This document shows positions 53,877 through 64,000 of a stretch of DNA of 64,000 nucleotides, one piece after another. The stretch covers positions 3,747,501 through 3,811,500 of the forward strand of contig NZ_LZEU01000001.1 in NCBI RefSeq assembly GCF_014490745.1. Reading direction: 5' to 3'. This DNA is from Pseudomonas alcaligenes (lineage in GTDB: Bacteria > Pseudomonadota > Gammaproteobacteria > Pseudomonadales > Pseudomonadaceae). The position numbers and the translations under genes were made by a program. Below the pieces are notes generated by a model, which saw only the letters and a program-made list of their open reading frames with translations, ran no database searches and was not told where the DNA came from. How positions within the stretch are numbered: position 1 is the stretch's first letter; each line of letters begins with the position of its first letter.

Positions 53877-55592
53877 TTAACGTGGCGCCAGATGCGCCAC
53901 CATCAACTGCACGCTCTCGCGGCCCTGGTATTCGTTGACGTCCAGCTTGTAGGCCAGCTCGACCCAGCGCACGTTGGGGTTGGGCCAGGTGTCGCGGTCG
54001 ACGTTGAAGGCGATGCCGTCCAGGGTCTGGCCGCCGCACTCGGTCTTCAGCACCAGCTTGAGGTGCTTTTCGCCCACCACCCGCTGATTGACGATCTGGA
54101 ACACGCCGTGGAACAACGGCTCGGGGAAGTGCTGGCCCCAGGGCCCGGCATGGCGCAGGGCCTTGGCCAGTTCCAGGTGGAACTCCTCGACACCCAGCTG
54201 GCCATCGGACAGCAGGCGCCCGGTGAGGTCGTCCTCGCTGAGCTGGCGGCGCACCTCGGCATCGAAGGCAGCGGCAAAGGCGCCGTAGTTTTCCTGCGGC
54301 AACGACAGGCCGGCAGCCATGGCATGCCCACCGAACTTGCTGATCAGCCCCGGATGCTTGGCCGCCACCGCGTCCAGCGCATCGCGGATATGCAGGCCCG
54401 GCACCGAACGGGCCGAGCCCTTGAGCAGGCCGTCGCCGGCATCGGCGAAGGCGATGGCCGGGCGGTGGTAACGCTCCTTCAGGCGTGAGGCGAGAATACC
54501 GATCACGCCCTGGTGCCAGTCGGGCTCGAACAGGCACAGGCCGAACGGCAGGCTGTCCAGCGGCAGATCCTTGAGCTGGGCCAGCGCCTCGCGCTGCATG
54601 CCCTGCTCGATGGCCTTGCGATCCTTGTTCAGCTCGTCGAGCTGCTGGGCCATGTCGCGGGCCAGGCCCTCGTCGTCGCACAGCAGGCATTCGATACCCA
54701 GGCTCATGTCGTCCAGGCGCCCGGCCGCGTTCAGGCGCGGGCCGAGGATAAAGCCGAGGTCGGTGGAGGTGATGCGCCCATGCTGGCGGCCAGCCACTTC
54801 CAGTACCGCGCGCAGCCCCGGACGGGCGCGGCCGGCACGGATGCGCGCCAGGCCCTGGTGCACCAGGATGCGGTTGTTGGCATCCAGCGGCACCACGTCG
54901 GCCACGCTGCCCAAGGCGACCAGATCGAGCAGCTCGCCCAGGTTGGGCTCGGCCACGCCGCTGCTGGCAAACCAGCCGATTTCACGCAGGCGCGCGCGCA
55001 GGGCCAGCAGCACATAGAACATCACCCCGACCCCGGCCAGCGCCTTGCTCGGGAACTCGCAGCCCGGCTGGTTGGGGTTGACGATGGCATCCGCCGCTGG
55101 CAATTCCGGGCCCGGCAGGTGGTGGTCGGTGACCAGCACGGTCAGCCCGGCGGCCTTGGCCGCGGCCACGCCCTCGACGCTAGAGATGCCGTTGTCCACC
55201 GTCAGCAGAAGGTCGGGCTGGCGCTGCAGGGCCACGGCGACGATTTCCGGGGTCAGGCCGTAACCGTACTCGAAGCGATTGGGTACCAGGTAATCGACAT
55301 GGGCCGCGCCGAGCATGCGCAGGCCGAGCACGCCCACCGAGCTGGCGGTGGCGCCGTCGGCATCGAAGTCGCCGACGATCAGGATGCGCTGGCGCTGCTG
55401 CAGGGCCTGCACCAGCAACTCCACCGCGGCGTCGATGCCCTTCAGCTGCTGATAGGGGATCAGACGCGCCAGCCCCTTGTCCAGCTCGGCGGCGGACTGC
55501 ACGCCACGCGCCGCGTACAGGCGGGTCAGCAGCGGCGGCAGGTCGCCGAGGTCGGGAAGTTGGGCAGGAAGCGGGCGGGGATCGATGCGCAT
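53877..55592 (-). CDS. recJ: Single-stranded-DNA-specific exonuclease RecJ
   Basis: 571 residues, the usual length of RecJ, a 5'-3' ssDNA exonuclease in recombination and mismatch repair. DHH-family motifs are ILIVGDFDADGATASSVG (motif I, DFDADG), LLLTVDNGISS (motif II), VLVTDHHLPGPELPAADAIVNP (motif III with DHH) and GSVADVVPLD (motif IV). A DHHA1 part follows with SKFGGHAMAAGLSLP. ATG 55592 gives MRIDPRPLPAQLPDLGDL; a longer frame upstream overlaps yaeQ. It is 80 bp downstream of yaeQ on the same strand. Confidence 0.95.
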   Translation of the reverse strand: MRIDPRPLPAQLPDLGDLPPLLTRLYAARGVQSAAELDKGLARLIPYQQLKGIDAAVELLVQALQQRQRILIVGDFDADGATASSVGVLGLRMLGAAHVDYLVPNRFEYGYGLTPEIVAVALQRQPDLLLTVDNGISSVEGVAAAKAAGLTVLVTDHHLPGPELPAADAIVNPNQPGCEFPSKALAGVGVMFYVLLALRARLREIGWFASSGVAEPNLGELLDLVALGSVADVVPLDANNRILVHQGLARIRAGRARPGLRAVLEVAGRQHGRITSTDLGFILGPRLNAAGRLDDMSLGIECLLCDDEGLARDMAQQLDELNKDRKAIEQGMQREALAQLKDLPLDSLPFGLCLFEPDWHQGVIGILASRLKERYHRPAIAFADAGDGLLKGSARSVPGLHIRDALDAVAAKHPGLISKFGGHAMAAGLSLPQENYGAFAAAFDAEVRRQLSEDDLTGRLLSDGQLGVEEFHLELAKALRHAGPWGQHFPEPLFHGVFQIVNQRVVGEKHLKLVLKTECGGQTLDGIAFNVDRDTWPNPNVRWVELAYKLDVNEYQGRESVQLMVAHLAPR

Positions 55593-55641
55593 GGGTATTC
55601 CGGTTGTTCTGCTAGGCGGGCCAGTAACGGCGCGGAAGGCT

Positions 55642-55663
55642 CCCTCTCCCCTTGGGAGAGGGG
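55642..55663. repeat. CCCTCTCCC-type hairpin, single copy
   Basis: CCCTCTCCCC-TT-GGGAGAGGGG forms a compact hairpin between yaeQ and recJ, of the same sequence family as the elements at 44795 and 47783. Confidence 0.7.
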
Positions 55664-55672
55664 AAGCGGCGT

Positions 55673-56212
55673 TCAACGCTCGCCGTGCAGCCACTCCAGG
55701 GGAATCTCGTGCTGGCCGCGCTCGTCGGTGACGTAGAGCAGGCCGTCGCTGATCATCACGCTCCAGCTCACCGAACGCGGCAGGTCGCGGGCGATATTTT
55801 CCAAGGCTTGCTGATCCACGCCGACCACATTGATGTTCTTCAGGCTGCGCACGCCATCGAGCACCTTGGTCTGCCATACCCGCAGGTTGCCGTAGGCCAC
55901 CAGGCTGAATTTCTCGGTACGCCGCGAGCACCAGGTGATGCGCTCGGCGTCCGGCTGGCCGACCTCGATCCAGTGCAGCACGCGGTCGTCCAGGCTCTTT
56001 TCCCACAGCGCCGGCTCGTCGACATCGGACAGGCCACGCCCGAAGGCCAGCTGCTCGTGGTACCACAGGGCGTAGGCGATCAGCCGCACACACAGGCGCT
56101 CCTCGGTCTCCGAGGGATGCTTGGCCACGGTGAAACGCAGGTTCTCGTAGACGTTGCGGTCGATGTCGGTGAGGTTCAGGTCGATCTTGTACGGCGTGGC
56201 TTGCAGGGCCAT
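55673..56212 (-). CDS. yaeQ: YaeQ family protein
   Basis: 179 residues, a complete YaeQ (MALQATPYKIDLNLTDIDRNVYENLRF ... LCVRLIAYALWYHEQLAFGRGLSDVDEPALW ... WIEVGQPDAERI). The fold is a PD-(D/E)XK-nuclease-like variant; E. coli YaeQ was once described as compensating for RfaH loss, but its function is unclear. Cytoplasmic. It precedes recJ on the same strand with a short hairpin between. Confidence 0.92.
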   Translation of the reverse strand: MALQATPYKIDLNLTDIDRNVYENLRFTVAKHPSETEERLCVRLIAYALWYHEQLAFGRGLSDVDEPALWEKSLDDRVLHWIEVGQPDAERITWCSRRTEKFSLVAYGNLRVWQTKVLDGVRSLKNINVVGVDQQALENIARDLPRSVSWSVMISDGLLYVTDERGQHEIPLEWLHGER

Positions 56213-56309
56213 GGGCGGGCTTCTTGGCTGGCGGGAAAGGCGGCAAGTCTACCCGATGCAACCCATGCGGGTTAGAGTCGCGACCACTGCCAGATGGATG
56301 GACACCCGC

Positions 56310-57509
56310 ATGAACCTGCCCAGCAAACCCCTCGCCGGCCTCAAAGTGGTCGAACTCGGCACCCTGATCGCCGGCCCCTTCGCCTCGCGCATCTGCGCCG
56401 AGTTCGGCGCCGAGGTGATCAAGGTGGAATCGCCGGATGGCGGCGACCCGCTGCGCAAGTGGCGCAAGCTGTACGAGGGCACCTCGCTGTGGTGGTTCGT
56501 GCAGGCGCGCAACAAGCAGTCGATCACCCTCAACCTCAAGCACGAGGCCGGCCGCGAGGTGCTGAAGAAGCTGCTCGGCGAAGCGGATATCCTGATCGAG
56601 AACTTCCGCCCCGGCGTACTGGAAAAGCTCGGCCTGGGCTGGGACGTACTGCACGCGCTCAACCCGAAACTGGTGATGGTGCGCCTGTCCGGCTTCGGCC
56701 AAACCGGGCCGATGCAGGATCAGCCAGGCTTCGGCGCGGTGGGCGAATCCATGGGTGGGCTGCGCTACATCACCGGCTTCGAGGATCGCCCGCCGGTACG
56801 CACCGGCATCAGCATCGGCGACTCGATCGCTGCGTTATGGGGGGTGATCGGCGCGCTGATGGCCCTGCGCCACCGCGAGGTGAATGGCGGCACCGGCCAG
56901 GTGGTGGACGTGGCCCTCTACGAGGCGATCTTCGCCATGATGGAAAGCATGGTGCCGGAGTTCGACGTGTTCGGTTTCATCCGCGAGCGCACCGGCAATA
57001 TCATGCCCGGCATCACCCCCTCCTCCATCCACACCTGTGGCGACGGCAAGCACATCCAGATCGGCGCCAACGGCGATGCGATCTTCCAGCGCTTTATGCG
57101 CGCCATCGGCCGCGATGACCTGGCCGACGACCCGACGCTGGCCGACAACGCCGGCCGCGATGTACGCCGTGACGAACTCTACGGGGTGATCGACCGCTGG
57201 GCCGCCAGCCTGCCGCTGAGCGAGGTGGAAGCCACCCTGGTACGCGCCGAGGTGCCGGCCAGCCGCATCTACTCCGCCGAGGACATGTTCAAGGATCCGC
57301 AATTCCTCGCCCGCGAGATGTTCCTCTCGGCCAAGCTGCCGGATGGCAAGCCGTTCAAGATGCCCGGCATCGTGCCCAAGCTGAGCGAGACCCCGGGCAG
57401 CGTGGAGTGGACGGGCCCGGCCCTGGGCGAACATAACCAGGCGGTGCTGAGTCGCCTCGGCTACAGCACCGAACAGATCGCCGAACTGCGCGCCAGCCGC
57501 GCCATCTGA
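56310..57509 (+). CDS. CaiB/BaiF-family CoA transferase (family III)
   Basis: 399 residues of the class III CoA transferase family: LAGLKVVELGTLIAGPFASRICAEFGAEVIKVESPDGGDPLR at the N-terminus (read in pieces), RNKQSITLNLKHEAGREV, LIENFRPGVLEKLGLGWD, and GFGAVGESMGGLRYITG containing the conserved catalytic-type glycine loop. The catalytic aspartate region of family III lies near GFGAVGESMGG. Substrate unknown. ATG 56310 was chosen; an ATG four codons upstream (56298) is in frame. It is divergent from yaeQ, and a membrane-protein gene follows after 31 bp. Confidence 0.87.
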   Translation: MNLPSKPLAGLKVVELGTLIAGPFASRICAEFGAEVIKVESPDGGDPLRKWRKLYEGTSLWWFVQARNKQSITLNLKHEAGREVLKKLLGEADILIENFRPGVLEKLGLGWDVLHALNPKLVMVRLSGFGQTGPMQDQPGFGAVGESMGGLRYITGFEDRPPVRTGISIGDSIAALWGVIGALMALRHREVNGGTGQVVDVALYEAIFAMMESMVPEFDVFGFIRERTGNIMPGITPSSIHTCGDGKHIQIGANGDAIFQRFMRAIGRDDLADDPTLADNAGRDVRRDELYGVIDRWAASLPLSEVEATLVRAEVPASRIYSAEDMFKDPQFLAREMFLSAKLPDGKPFKMPGIVPKLSETPGSVEWTGPALGEHNQAVLSRLGYSTEQIAELRASRAI

Positions 57510-57540
57510 CCCCGACTCCCCGCGCAGAAAGGAAGCCTGC

Positions 57541-58581
57541 ATGAGCCTCAAGATCGACGCCCACGACCTCGCCCGCGCCGTCAGCGCCGGCGTTCTGCAA
57601 CCCGGTCAGGATCACAGCCTGCTGGCCTTTCTGCGCCAGCAGCCGGAGCAGCACGCCAGCTTCCAGCTGGCCCACATCGCCTACTACTTCGGCGCGCTGC
57701 TGATCATGGGCGCCATGGGCTGGTTGCTGAGCGAAGCCTGGATGCGCGTCGGCGATGTCGCCCTGCTGCTGGTCGCCCTGTCCTATATCGGCCTGCTGAC
57801 CGCCTGCGGCCTGGGCCTGTGGCGACGCGGGCAGCAGATTCCCGGCGGCCTGCTCGGCGCGGTGGCGGTGAGCCTGGTGCCGCTGGCGGTGTTCGCCTTC
57901 GAGCGCCTCACCGGCCTGTGGCCACTGGACGACTACCAGGGCGATTACCACGACTACTACATCTATGTGCAGGGCGGCTGGCTGGCGATGGAAGCCGCCG
58001 CCGTGGTCGCCGGCCTGCTGATGCTGCGCCTGCTGCCCTTCCCGTTCATCGTCATGCCGATGGCGATCGCGCTGTGGTTCATGTCCATGGATCTCAGCGA
58101 GCTGATCCATGGCGACTCGTTCAGCTGGGAACAGCGCCGCGATGTGTCGCTGTGGTTCGGCCTCGGCCTGCTGCTGGTGTGCTTCGTGGTCGACGGCCGC
58201 ACCCCCAAGGACTATGCCTTCTGGGGCTACCTGGCCGGGCTGCTGGCGTTCTGGGGCGGGCTGAGCCTGTCGGACAGCGGCAGCGAGTGGGGCAAGGCGC
58301 TGTACTGCCTGATCAACCTCGGCCTGATGGCCATCGCCGTGCTGCTGCGCCGCCCGCTGTTCATGGTGTTCGGCGCGCTGGGCGTGGCCGGCTACCTGGG
58401 CTACCTGTCTCACCAGGTGTTTGCCGACTCGCTGCTGTTCCCCATCGTGCTGACCCTGATCGGCCTGGGCGTGATCGGCCTCGGCCTGCTCTACCAGAAA
58501 CACCGCACGCAGCTTACCGACGGCCTGCGCGCGCGCCTGCCGGCGGCCCTGCTGGACTTCCTCCCAGCCCTGCGCCGCTGA
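57541..58581 (+). CDS. Multispanning membrane protein, DUF2157-like
   Basis: 346 residues. A soluble N-terminal stretch (MSLKIDAHDLARAVSAGVLQPGQDHSLLAFLRQQPEQ) resembles the DUF2157 lead-in; then come about ten membrane segments (YYFGALLIMGAMGWLL, VALLLVALSYIGLLTACGLGL, LLGAVAVSLVPLAVFAF, and so on). A periplasmic loop DDYQGDYHDYYIYVQGG is rich in tyrosine and aspartate. The family function is unknown. GAAAGGAAGCCTGC precedes ATG 57541. It may be co-transcribed with the CoA transferase gene. Confidence 0.78.
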   Translation: MSLKIDAHDLARAVSAGVLQPGQDHSLLAFLRQQPEQHASFQLAHIAYYFGALLIMGAMGWLLSEAWMRVGDVALLLVALSYIGLLTACGLGLWRRGQQIPGGLLGAVAVSLVPLAVFAFERLTGLWPLDDYQGDYHDYYIYVQGGWLAMEAAAVVAGLLMLRLLPFPFIVMPMAIALWFMSMDLSELIHGDSFSWEQRRDVSLWFGLGLLLVCFVVDGRTPKDYAFWGYLAGLLAFWGGLSLSDSGSEWGKALYCLINLGLMAIAVLLRRPLFMVFGALGVAGYLGYLSHQVFADSLLFPIVLTLIGLGVIGLGLLYQKHRTQLTDGLRARLPAALLDFLPALRR

Positions 58582-58695
58582 CGGCAACCCAGCCCGCTCG
58601 CCGGCACGCAGCAGCGCCGGCGGGCACGCCTGCGACACCCGCAGTCAACCAGGCGCCATGGGCAGACCGGCGGCCTTGCCGGAAAATACTTAAAA

Positions 58696-58708
58696 GTCCA
58701 AGATGGAC
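58696..58708. promoter_or_regulatory. Candidate DauR operator upstream of dauB
   Basis: The palindrome GTCCA-AGA-TGGAC lies 37 bp before the dauB start. In the direction of dauB it reads AAAAGTCCAAGATGGAC, 15 of 17 bases identical to the site upstream of the convergent binding-protein gene (62958-62970). Confidence 0.55.
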
Positions 58709-58744
58709 AAATAAGTTTATTCCTACCCAGCGGAGCCTTCAGCC

Positions 58745-60828
<2,084 letters not shown>

Positions 60829-60881
60829 CTTGCGGCACACTCGCAGCGCCCCGCCATGCGGGGCGCCGACCGGAGCCCCTG

Positions 60882-61511
60882 ATGAAGCCGAATACCGCCG
60901 CCGACCTGGACAACTTCCGCGCCCTCGCCGACGCCATCGCCACCCTGTTCTTCCCGCATGCCGAGGTGGTGCTGCACGACCTGCGCACACAGAAGATCGA
61001 CCACATCGCCAACAACATTTCCAAGCGCGCGGTGGGTGACGACGCCGCCCTGGAAGACCTGCTGGAAAACACCCCGAACGAGCGCAACATCGGCCCCTAC
61101 GAGAAGCTCAACTGGGACGGACAGAAGATCCGCTCGGTCAGCACCGTGCTGCGCGACGCCCAGGGCACGCCCGTCGCCGTGCTGTGCCTGAACCTCAATA
61201 TCACCCTGTTCGAGACGGCCAAGCAGGCCCTCGACCTGTTCCTCTCGGCCAACCAGCTGATCCCGCAGCCCGACGCGCTGTTCCGCGACGACTGGCAGGA
61301 GCGTATCAACACCTTCCTGCACGCCTGGCTGCGCCAGCGCCAGATCGGCCTCAACCGCCTGACCCGCGAGCACAAGCGCGAGCTGGTCGAGGCCCTACAC
61401 GCCGAAGGCGCATTCAAGGGCAAGAGTGCGGCCAACTACGTGGCCAATGTGCTGAACATGGGCCGCGCCACCGTGTATAAACATCTGAAAGAGATCAAGG
61501 GCGAAGCCTGA
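60882..61511 (+). CDS. dauR: DauR regulator (YheO-like PAS + HTH)
   Basis: 209 residues. The N-terminal two-thirds is a YheO-like PAS sensor (FFPHAEVVLHDLRTQKIDHIANNISKRAVGD ... GPYEKLNWDGQKIRSVSTVL). The C-terminal HTH is AEGAFKGKSAANYVANVLNMGRATVYKHLKEI. DauR in P. aeruginosa represses dauBAR until arginine is present. ATG 60882 gives MKPNTAADLDNFRALADAI. It lies 53 bp after dauA as the last gene of the operon. A matching operator candidate is found upstream of dauB and of the 62009 gene. Confidence 0.9.
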   Translation: MKPNTAADLDNFRALADAIATLFFPHAEVVLHDLRTQKIDHIANNISKRAVGDDAALEDLLENTPNERNIGPYEKLNWDGQKIRSVSTVLRDAQGTPVAVLCLNLNITLFETAKQALDLFLSANQLIPQPDALFRDDWQERINTFLHAWLRQRQIGLNRLTREHKRELVEALHAEGAFKGKSAANYVANVLNMGRATVYKHLKEIKGEA

Positions 61512-61540
61512 GCTCTCTCCCCCCCGGCAAGGACGCCACC

Positions 61541-61981
61541 ATGCACCGCCTGATCCGCTTCTGCCTCATCCTGCTACAAAGCCTGGCCATTCCGCTGACG
61601 GCCGGCCTGTTCCTCTGCGCCGTAACCGGCGAGCTGCAACAGCAGCGCTTCGTCCTGGAATGGCCGTACCTGATCGATTCCTACCACCCGGCCCTGGATG
61701 TCTTCGGCCTGTCGCTGCCCGGCATCCTGCTCTATGCCCTATTGGCCAGCCTGCTGCGCCAGCGCGCCGTGCAGGCCGCAGGCCTGCTGGTGCTGACGCT
61801 GCTGACCAGCTACAGCACCATGCAGGCCTTCGCCACGGCCTTCGGCAATACCTGGACGCCAGCGGAAGTGTTCTTCGAGCTGTATGTCGCCTACCTGCAC
61901 CTGCTGGCTCTGGCCCTGCTGCCCGGCCTGCTGCTGTGGTGGCTGCCAACGCTGGTGCCAGACATGAAAAAGCCGCGCTAA
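61541..61981 (+). CDS. Small four-helix membrane protein, unknown
   Basis: 146 residues with about four membrane segments (LIRFCLILLQSLAIPLTAGLF, LDVFGLSLPGILLYALLASLL, VQAAGLLVLTLLTSYSTM, LHLLALALLPGLLLWWL). It ends VPDMKKPR. AAGGACGCCACC precedes ATG 61541. It follows dauR by 29 bp in the same direction and may be the operon's last member. Its stop codon lies inside the terminator loop. I do not recognise the family; a role in arginine metabolism is only suggested by position. Confidence 0.72.
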   Translation: MHRLIRFCLILLQSLAIPLTAGLFLCAVTGELQQQRFVLEWPYLIDSYHPALDVFGLSLPGILLYALLASLLRQRAVQAAGLLVLTLLTSYSTMQAFATAFGNTWTPAEVFFELYVAYLHLLALALLPGLLLWWLPTLVPDMKKPR

Positions 61982-61989
61982 GCGCGGCT
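61971..61989. terminator. Bidirectional terminator between the dau operon and the binding-protein gene
   Basis: AGCCGCGC-TAA-GCGCGGCT with AAAA before and TTGTTTT after. The loop is the stop codon of the 61541 gene. On the minus strand a T tract follows, so it also terminates the convergent gene. Confidence 0.88.
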
Positions 61990-62008
61990 TGTTTTGCACG
62001 GCGAGTTA

Positions 62009-62785
62009 TCAGTCGCCGTAGATATCGAAGCTGAAGTATTTGCTCTGGATCTTCTGGTACTCGCCATTGGCGCGAATCGCCAGGATCGCCGCGTTGAGCT
62101 TGTCGAGCAGCGCCTGGTCACCCTTGCGCACGGCGATGCCGGCGCCCTCGCCGAAGTAGTGCGGATCCTTGAAGTCCGGGCCGACGAAGGCGAAGCCTTT
62201 GCCCTGCTCGGTCTTGAGGAAACCTTCGTCCAGCGGGATGGCATCGGCCAGGGTGCCGTCGACGCGCCCGGAAACCAGATCCAGGTAGATCTCATTCTGC
62301 GAGCTGTAGCGCACCACTTCCACGCCCTTGGGCGCCAGCACTTCAGTGGCGAAGCGGTCGGTGGTGGTCGAGCGCTGCACGGCGATGCGCTTGCCCTTCA
62401 GGCTGGAGAAGTCGGCACTGACCTCGCTGCCAACCTTCATCGCCAGGCGGGCCGGGCTGTAGTAGTACTTGCCGGTGAAGTCCACCGACTTGCGACGGTC
62501 GTCGGTGATGGTCATCGACGACAGGATGGCGTCGACCTTCTTCACCTTGAGCGAGGGAATCAGGCCATCGAACTCCTGCTCCACCCACTGGCACTCGACC
62601 TTCATCTCGGCGCACAGGGCGCCGCCGATTTCCACGTCGAAGCCGGCCAGGCTGCCATCGGCCTGCTTGAAGGCAAAAGGTGGATAAGCGGCCTCGATGC
62701 CCAGGCGCAGCGGCTTGTCGGCAGCAAACAGACTGGAGGCCAGCAGGCTCAGGGCAAGGCCGCCGAACAGGACGAGTTTCTTCAT
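62009..62785 (-). CDS. Basic amino acid-type ABC transporter substrate-binding protein
   Basis: 258 residues. A signal peptide (MKKLVLFGGLALSLLASSLFAAD) precedes a lysine-arginine-ornithine-type binding domain: LRLGIEAAYPPFAFKQADGSLAGFDVEI, KVECQWVEQEFDGLIPSLKVKKVDAILSSM, and KRIAVQRSTTTDRFATEVL. It has the family ligand-site stretch SSMTITDDRRKSVDF. It is convergent with the dau operon, as the homologue PA3865 is adjacent to dauBAR in P. aeruginosa, which links it to arginine uptake. It has no permease nearby. A putative DauR operator lies 173 bp before its ATG. Confidence 0.87.
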   Translation of the reverse strand: MKKLVLFGGLALSLLASSLFAADKPLRLGIEAAYPPFAFKQADGSLAGFDVEIGGALCAEMKVECQWVEQEFDGLIPSLKVKKVDAILSSMTITDDRRKSVDFTGKYYYSPARLAMKVGSEVSADFSSLKGKRIAVQRSTTTDRFATEVLAPKGVEVVRYSSQNEIYLDLVSGRVDGTLADAIPLDEGFLKTEQGKGFAFVGPDFKDPHYFGEGAGIAVRKGDQALLDKLNAAILAIRANGEYQKIQSKYFSFDIYGD

Positions 62786-62957
62786 GGTGTGACTCCCGCG
62801 ATACAGGTAGGCGCCCACCGCGCGGCGGCGGGCAGGTTGGCGATAACGACAAGGGACAGGGCAGAAGAAGAGCGTGCCGGCGTGAGCCGGTGCAGGCAGG
62901 GAACGGCGAATAGCTGGCGCTGGAGCATGGGGATCGGCCGCTAATTTGTACTTATGA

Positions 62958-62970
62958 GTCCATACTGGAC
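62958..62970. promoter_or_regulatory. Candidate DauR operator upstream of the binding-protein gene
   Basis: Palindrome GTCCA-TAC-TGGAC. In the direction of the minus-strand gene it reads AAAAGTCCAGTATGGAC, matching the dauB site in 15 of 17 bases, including the flanking AAAA. The rest of 62786-63059 holds no gene. Confidence 0.55.
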
Positions 62971-63059
62971 TTTTCCGTACAAACCGTCAACCGACAGCAA
63001 CGACCACAGGTCGGCCCCGCGCCCTGTCGTGCCTTGATGGGAATGGAAATGCCTGAATA

Positions 63060-63515
63060 TCAGGACTTCGACCAGCGCTGCGCGGCCTCCTGGTCGCTGC
63101 AGCGCCCTTCGACCCAGCGCGCGCCTTCAGCCGTGTCTTCCTTCTTCCAGAACGGCGCGCGGGTCTTGAGGTAGTCCATGATGAAGTTGCAGGCGTCGAA
63201 CGCCGCCTGGCGATGGCTGCTGGCAGTGCCGACGAAGACGATCGGCTCGCCCGGCTCGAGCCGGCCGACCCGATGCAGCACCTCCACCCGCAGCAGCGGC
63301 CAGCGCTGCTCGGCCTCGGCGACTATGCCGGCCAGGGCCTTCTCGGTCATGCCCGGGTAGTGCTCGAGAAACATGCCGCGCACGTCGTGGCCGTCGTTGA
63401 AGTCGCGCACATAGCCGACGAAGGTGGCTACCGCGCCGATACCCAGGTTGGCCGCGTGCAACGCATTGAGTTCGACGCCCGGATCGAAGGCTTCGACCTG
63501 CACCCGGACGCTCAT
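63060..63515 (-). CDS. moaE: Molybdopterin synthase catalytic subunit MoaE
   Basis: 151 residues, the normal size of MoaE, the large subunit of molybdopterin synthase, which adds sulfur to precursor Z. GAVATFVGYVRDFNDGHDV is the family start motif, LEHYPGMTEKAL the conserved acidic turn, and FIMDYLKTRAPFWKKED supplies the catalytic lysines. ATG 63515 gives MSVRVQVEAFDPG. It lies 1 bp past the moaD stop, the last of moaC-moaD-moaE. Confidence 0.95.
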   Translation of the reverse strand: MSVRVQVEAFDPGVELNALHAANLGIGAVATFVGYVRDFNDGHDVRGMFLEHYPGMTEKALAGIVAEAEQRWPLLRVEVLHRVGRLEPGEPIVFVGTASSHRQAAFDACNFIMDYLKTRAPFWKKEDTAEGARWVEGRCSDQEAAQRWSKS

Positions 63516-63516
63516 C

Positions 63517-63762
63517 TCAGCCACCTGTGACCGTGGGGAAGAAGGCCACTTCGTCACCGTCGGCCAGCTCGGTGTCCAGGCTGCACAGCTCCTGGTTGCG
63601 CGCGCACATCAGGTTCTGCTCGGCCAGCACCTGCCATACCCCGCCGCGCCCCAGCAGGTGCTGACGCAGGTCGTCCAGACTGGCCAGCGCGGCCGGCTGC
63701 AACTGCTCACCCTCGATGCCCAGCACCTCTCGGTAACGGGCGAAATACTGTACGCGGATCAT
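63517..63762 (-). CDS. moaD: Molybdopterin synthase sulfur carrier subunit MoaD
   Basis: 81 residues with a ubiquitin-like fold ([20 protein letters not shown] ... [17 protein letters not shown]). The C-terminal diglycine GG is the thiocarboxylated end that donates sulfur to MoaE. It overlaps moaC by 4 bp at its start (ATGA) and runs into moaE with a 1-bp gap, so the three are tightly coupled. Confidence 0.95.
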   Translation of the reverse strand: MIRVQYFARYREVLGIEGEQLQPAALASLDDLRQHLLGRGGVWQVLAEQNLMCARNQELCSLDTELADGDEVAFFPTVTGG

Positions 63763-64000
63763 GCCTGGCTCCCTGCCGGATTGTGGGGTGCACCCTCAGC
63801 CTTGAAGGTACCGCTCTTGCCGCCGGATTTCTCCAGCAGGCGAATCGCTTCGATGACCATGCCGCGATCCACCGCCTTGCACATGTCGTACAGGGTCAGC
63901 GCGGCCACGCTGGCGGCGGTCAGCGCTTCCATCTCCACCCCGGTCTGCCCGGCCAGCTTGCAGCGCGCCTGGATGCGCACGCAGTCGTCGCCCTCGGCCG
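63759..64000 (-). CDS. moaC: Cyclic pyranopterin monophosphate synthase MoaC (5' end missing)
   Basis: The C-terminal about 80 residues of MoaC run off the right edge. [41 protein letters not shown] and [17 protein letters not shown] are diagnostic of MoaC, which with MoaA converts GTP to cyclic pyranopterin monophosphate, the first step of molybdenum cofactor synthesis. It overlaps moaD by 4 bp. Confidence 0.95.
   Translation of the reverse strand, partial: AEGDDCVRIQARCKLAGQTGVEMEALTAASVAALTLYDMCKAVDRGMVIEAIRLLEKSGGKSGTFKAEGAPHNPAGSQA

Noticed and set aside
53877..56702. An N-terminal extension of RecJ to 56702
   Set aside because: The extension runs through yaeQ and the CoA transferase on other frames and has no RecJ homology; RecJ of 571 residues from 55592 is complete.

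Overview
The window is about 64 kb of GC-rich DNA (roughly 65% G+C by eye) from a gammaproteobacterium of the genus Pseudomonas in the broad sense. The evidence is gene content and order: the four-gene aapJQMP amino-acid ABC operon, rhlB, rsmJ, tsaB/adk/ppc, a TetR gene beside lysS and prfB, recJ/yaeQ, the dauBAR arginine-racemisation operon and a moaCDE cluster. A 536-residue secreted aminopeptidase and a phosphorylcholine phosphatase have the length and motifs of P. aeruginosa enzymes. No rRNA, tRNA, insertion sequence, prophage or CRISPR array was recognised. The window is chromosomal housekeeping and catabolic DNA, nearly fully coding on both strands.

Layout. 1-6.3 kb: a partial Lrp-type regulator divergent from a YjeH-like exporter, an orphan membrane-anchored TAXI protein, the secreted aminopeptidase and nucleoid protein YejK. 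6.5-10.2 kb: two glutathione-transferase-fold proteins, a GIY-YIG protein, an NTF2-like protein and a GlxA-type AraC regulator. 10.4-14.6 kb: the aap operon (minus strand). 15-24.5 kb: carboxylesterase, CNB-GGDEF diguanylate cyclase, M19 dipeptidase, rhlB, small RHH protein, DJ-1 protein, rsmJ, EF-hand protein, PEP-mutase-like enzyme, DUF72. 24.5-30.1 kb: tsaB, pchP, adk, ppc. 30.3-40.8 kb: macrodomain protein, lipoproteins, TIGR00266 protein, a MATCAP/QEGLA-type metallopeptidase, TetR, lysS, prfB (with its programmed frameshift), an orphan autotransporter barrel and a TerB-like protein.

41-51.6 kb is a catabolic island: LysR regulator, aldehyde dehydrogenase (patD-like), a YdcSTUV-type ABC importer, a second patD-like dehydrogenase, an APC permease and a secreted SnoaL-like protein. 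It is most simply read as uptake and oxidation of putrescine-type amines, with duplicated dehydrogenases on either side of the transporter. Next to it lies an unusual soluble chemoreceptor whose signalling domain precedes its Cache sensor. 53-58.6 kb: a LapG-like cysteine protease, recJ, yaeQ, a CoA transferase and a membrane protein. 58.7-62.8 kb: dauB-dauA-dauR plus a convergently oriented periplasmic binding protein. 63-64 kb: moaE, moaD and partial moaC.

Two non-coding patterns stand out. First, a 17-bp motif with a GTCCA-N3-TGGAC palindrome lies upstream of both dauB and the nearby binding-protein gene in the same orientation relative to each gene; it is a candidate DauR operator. Second, a 122-141 bp palindromic element with a conserved GCTCATTTAC-N5-GTAAACTCCGC core occurs four times, each time tightly against a gene boundary. 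Other hairpin repeat families (ATTCCCGC-type and CCCTCTCCC-type) sit between genes, including on both sides of the ydcTUV-type genes.
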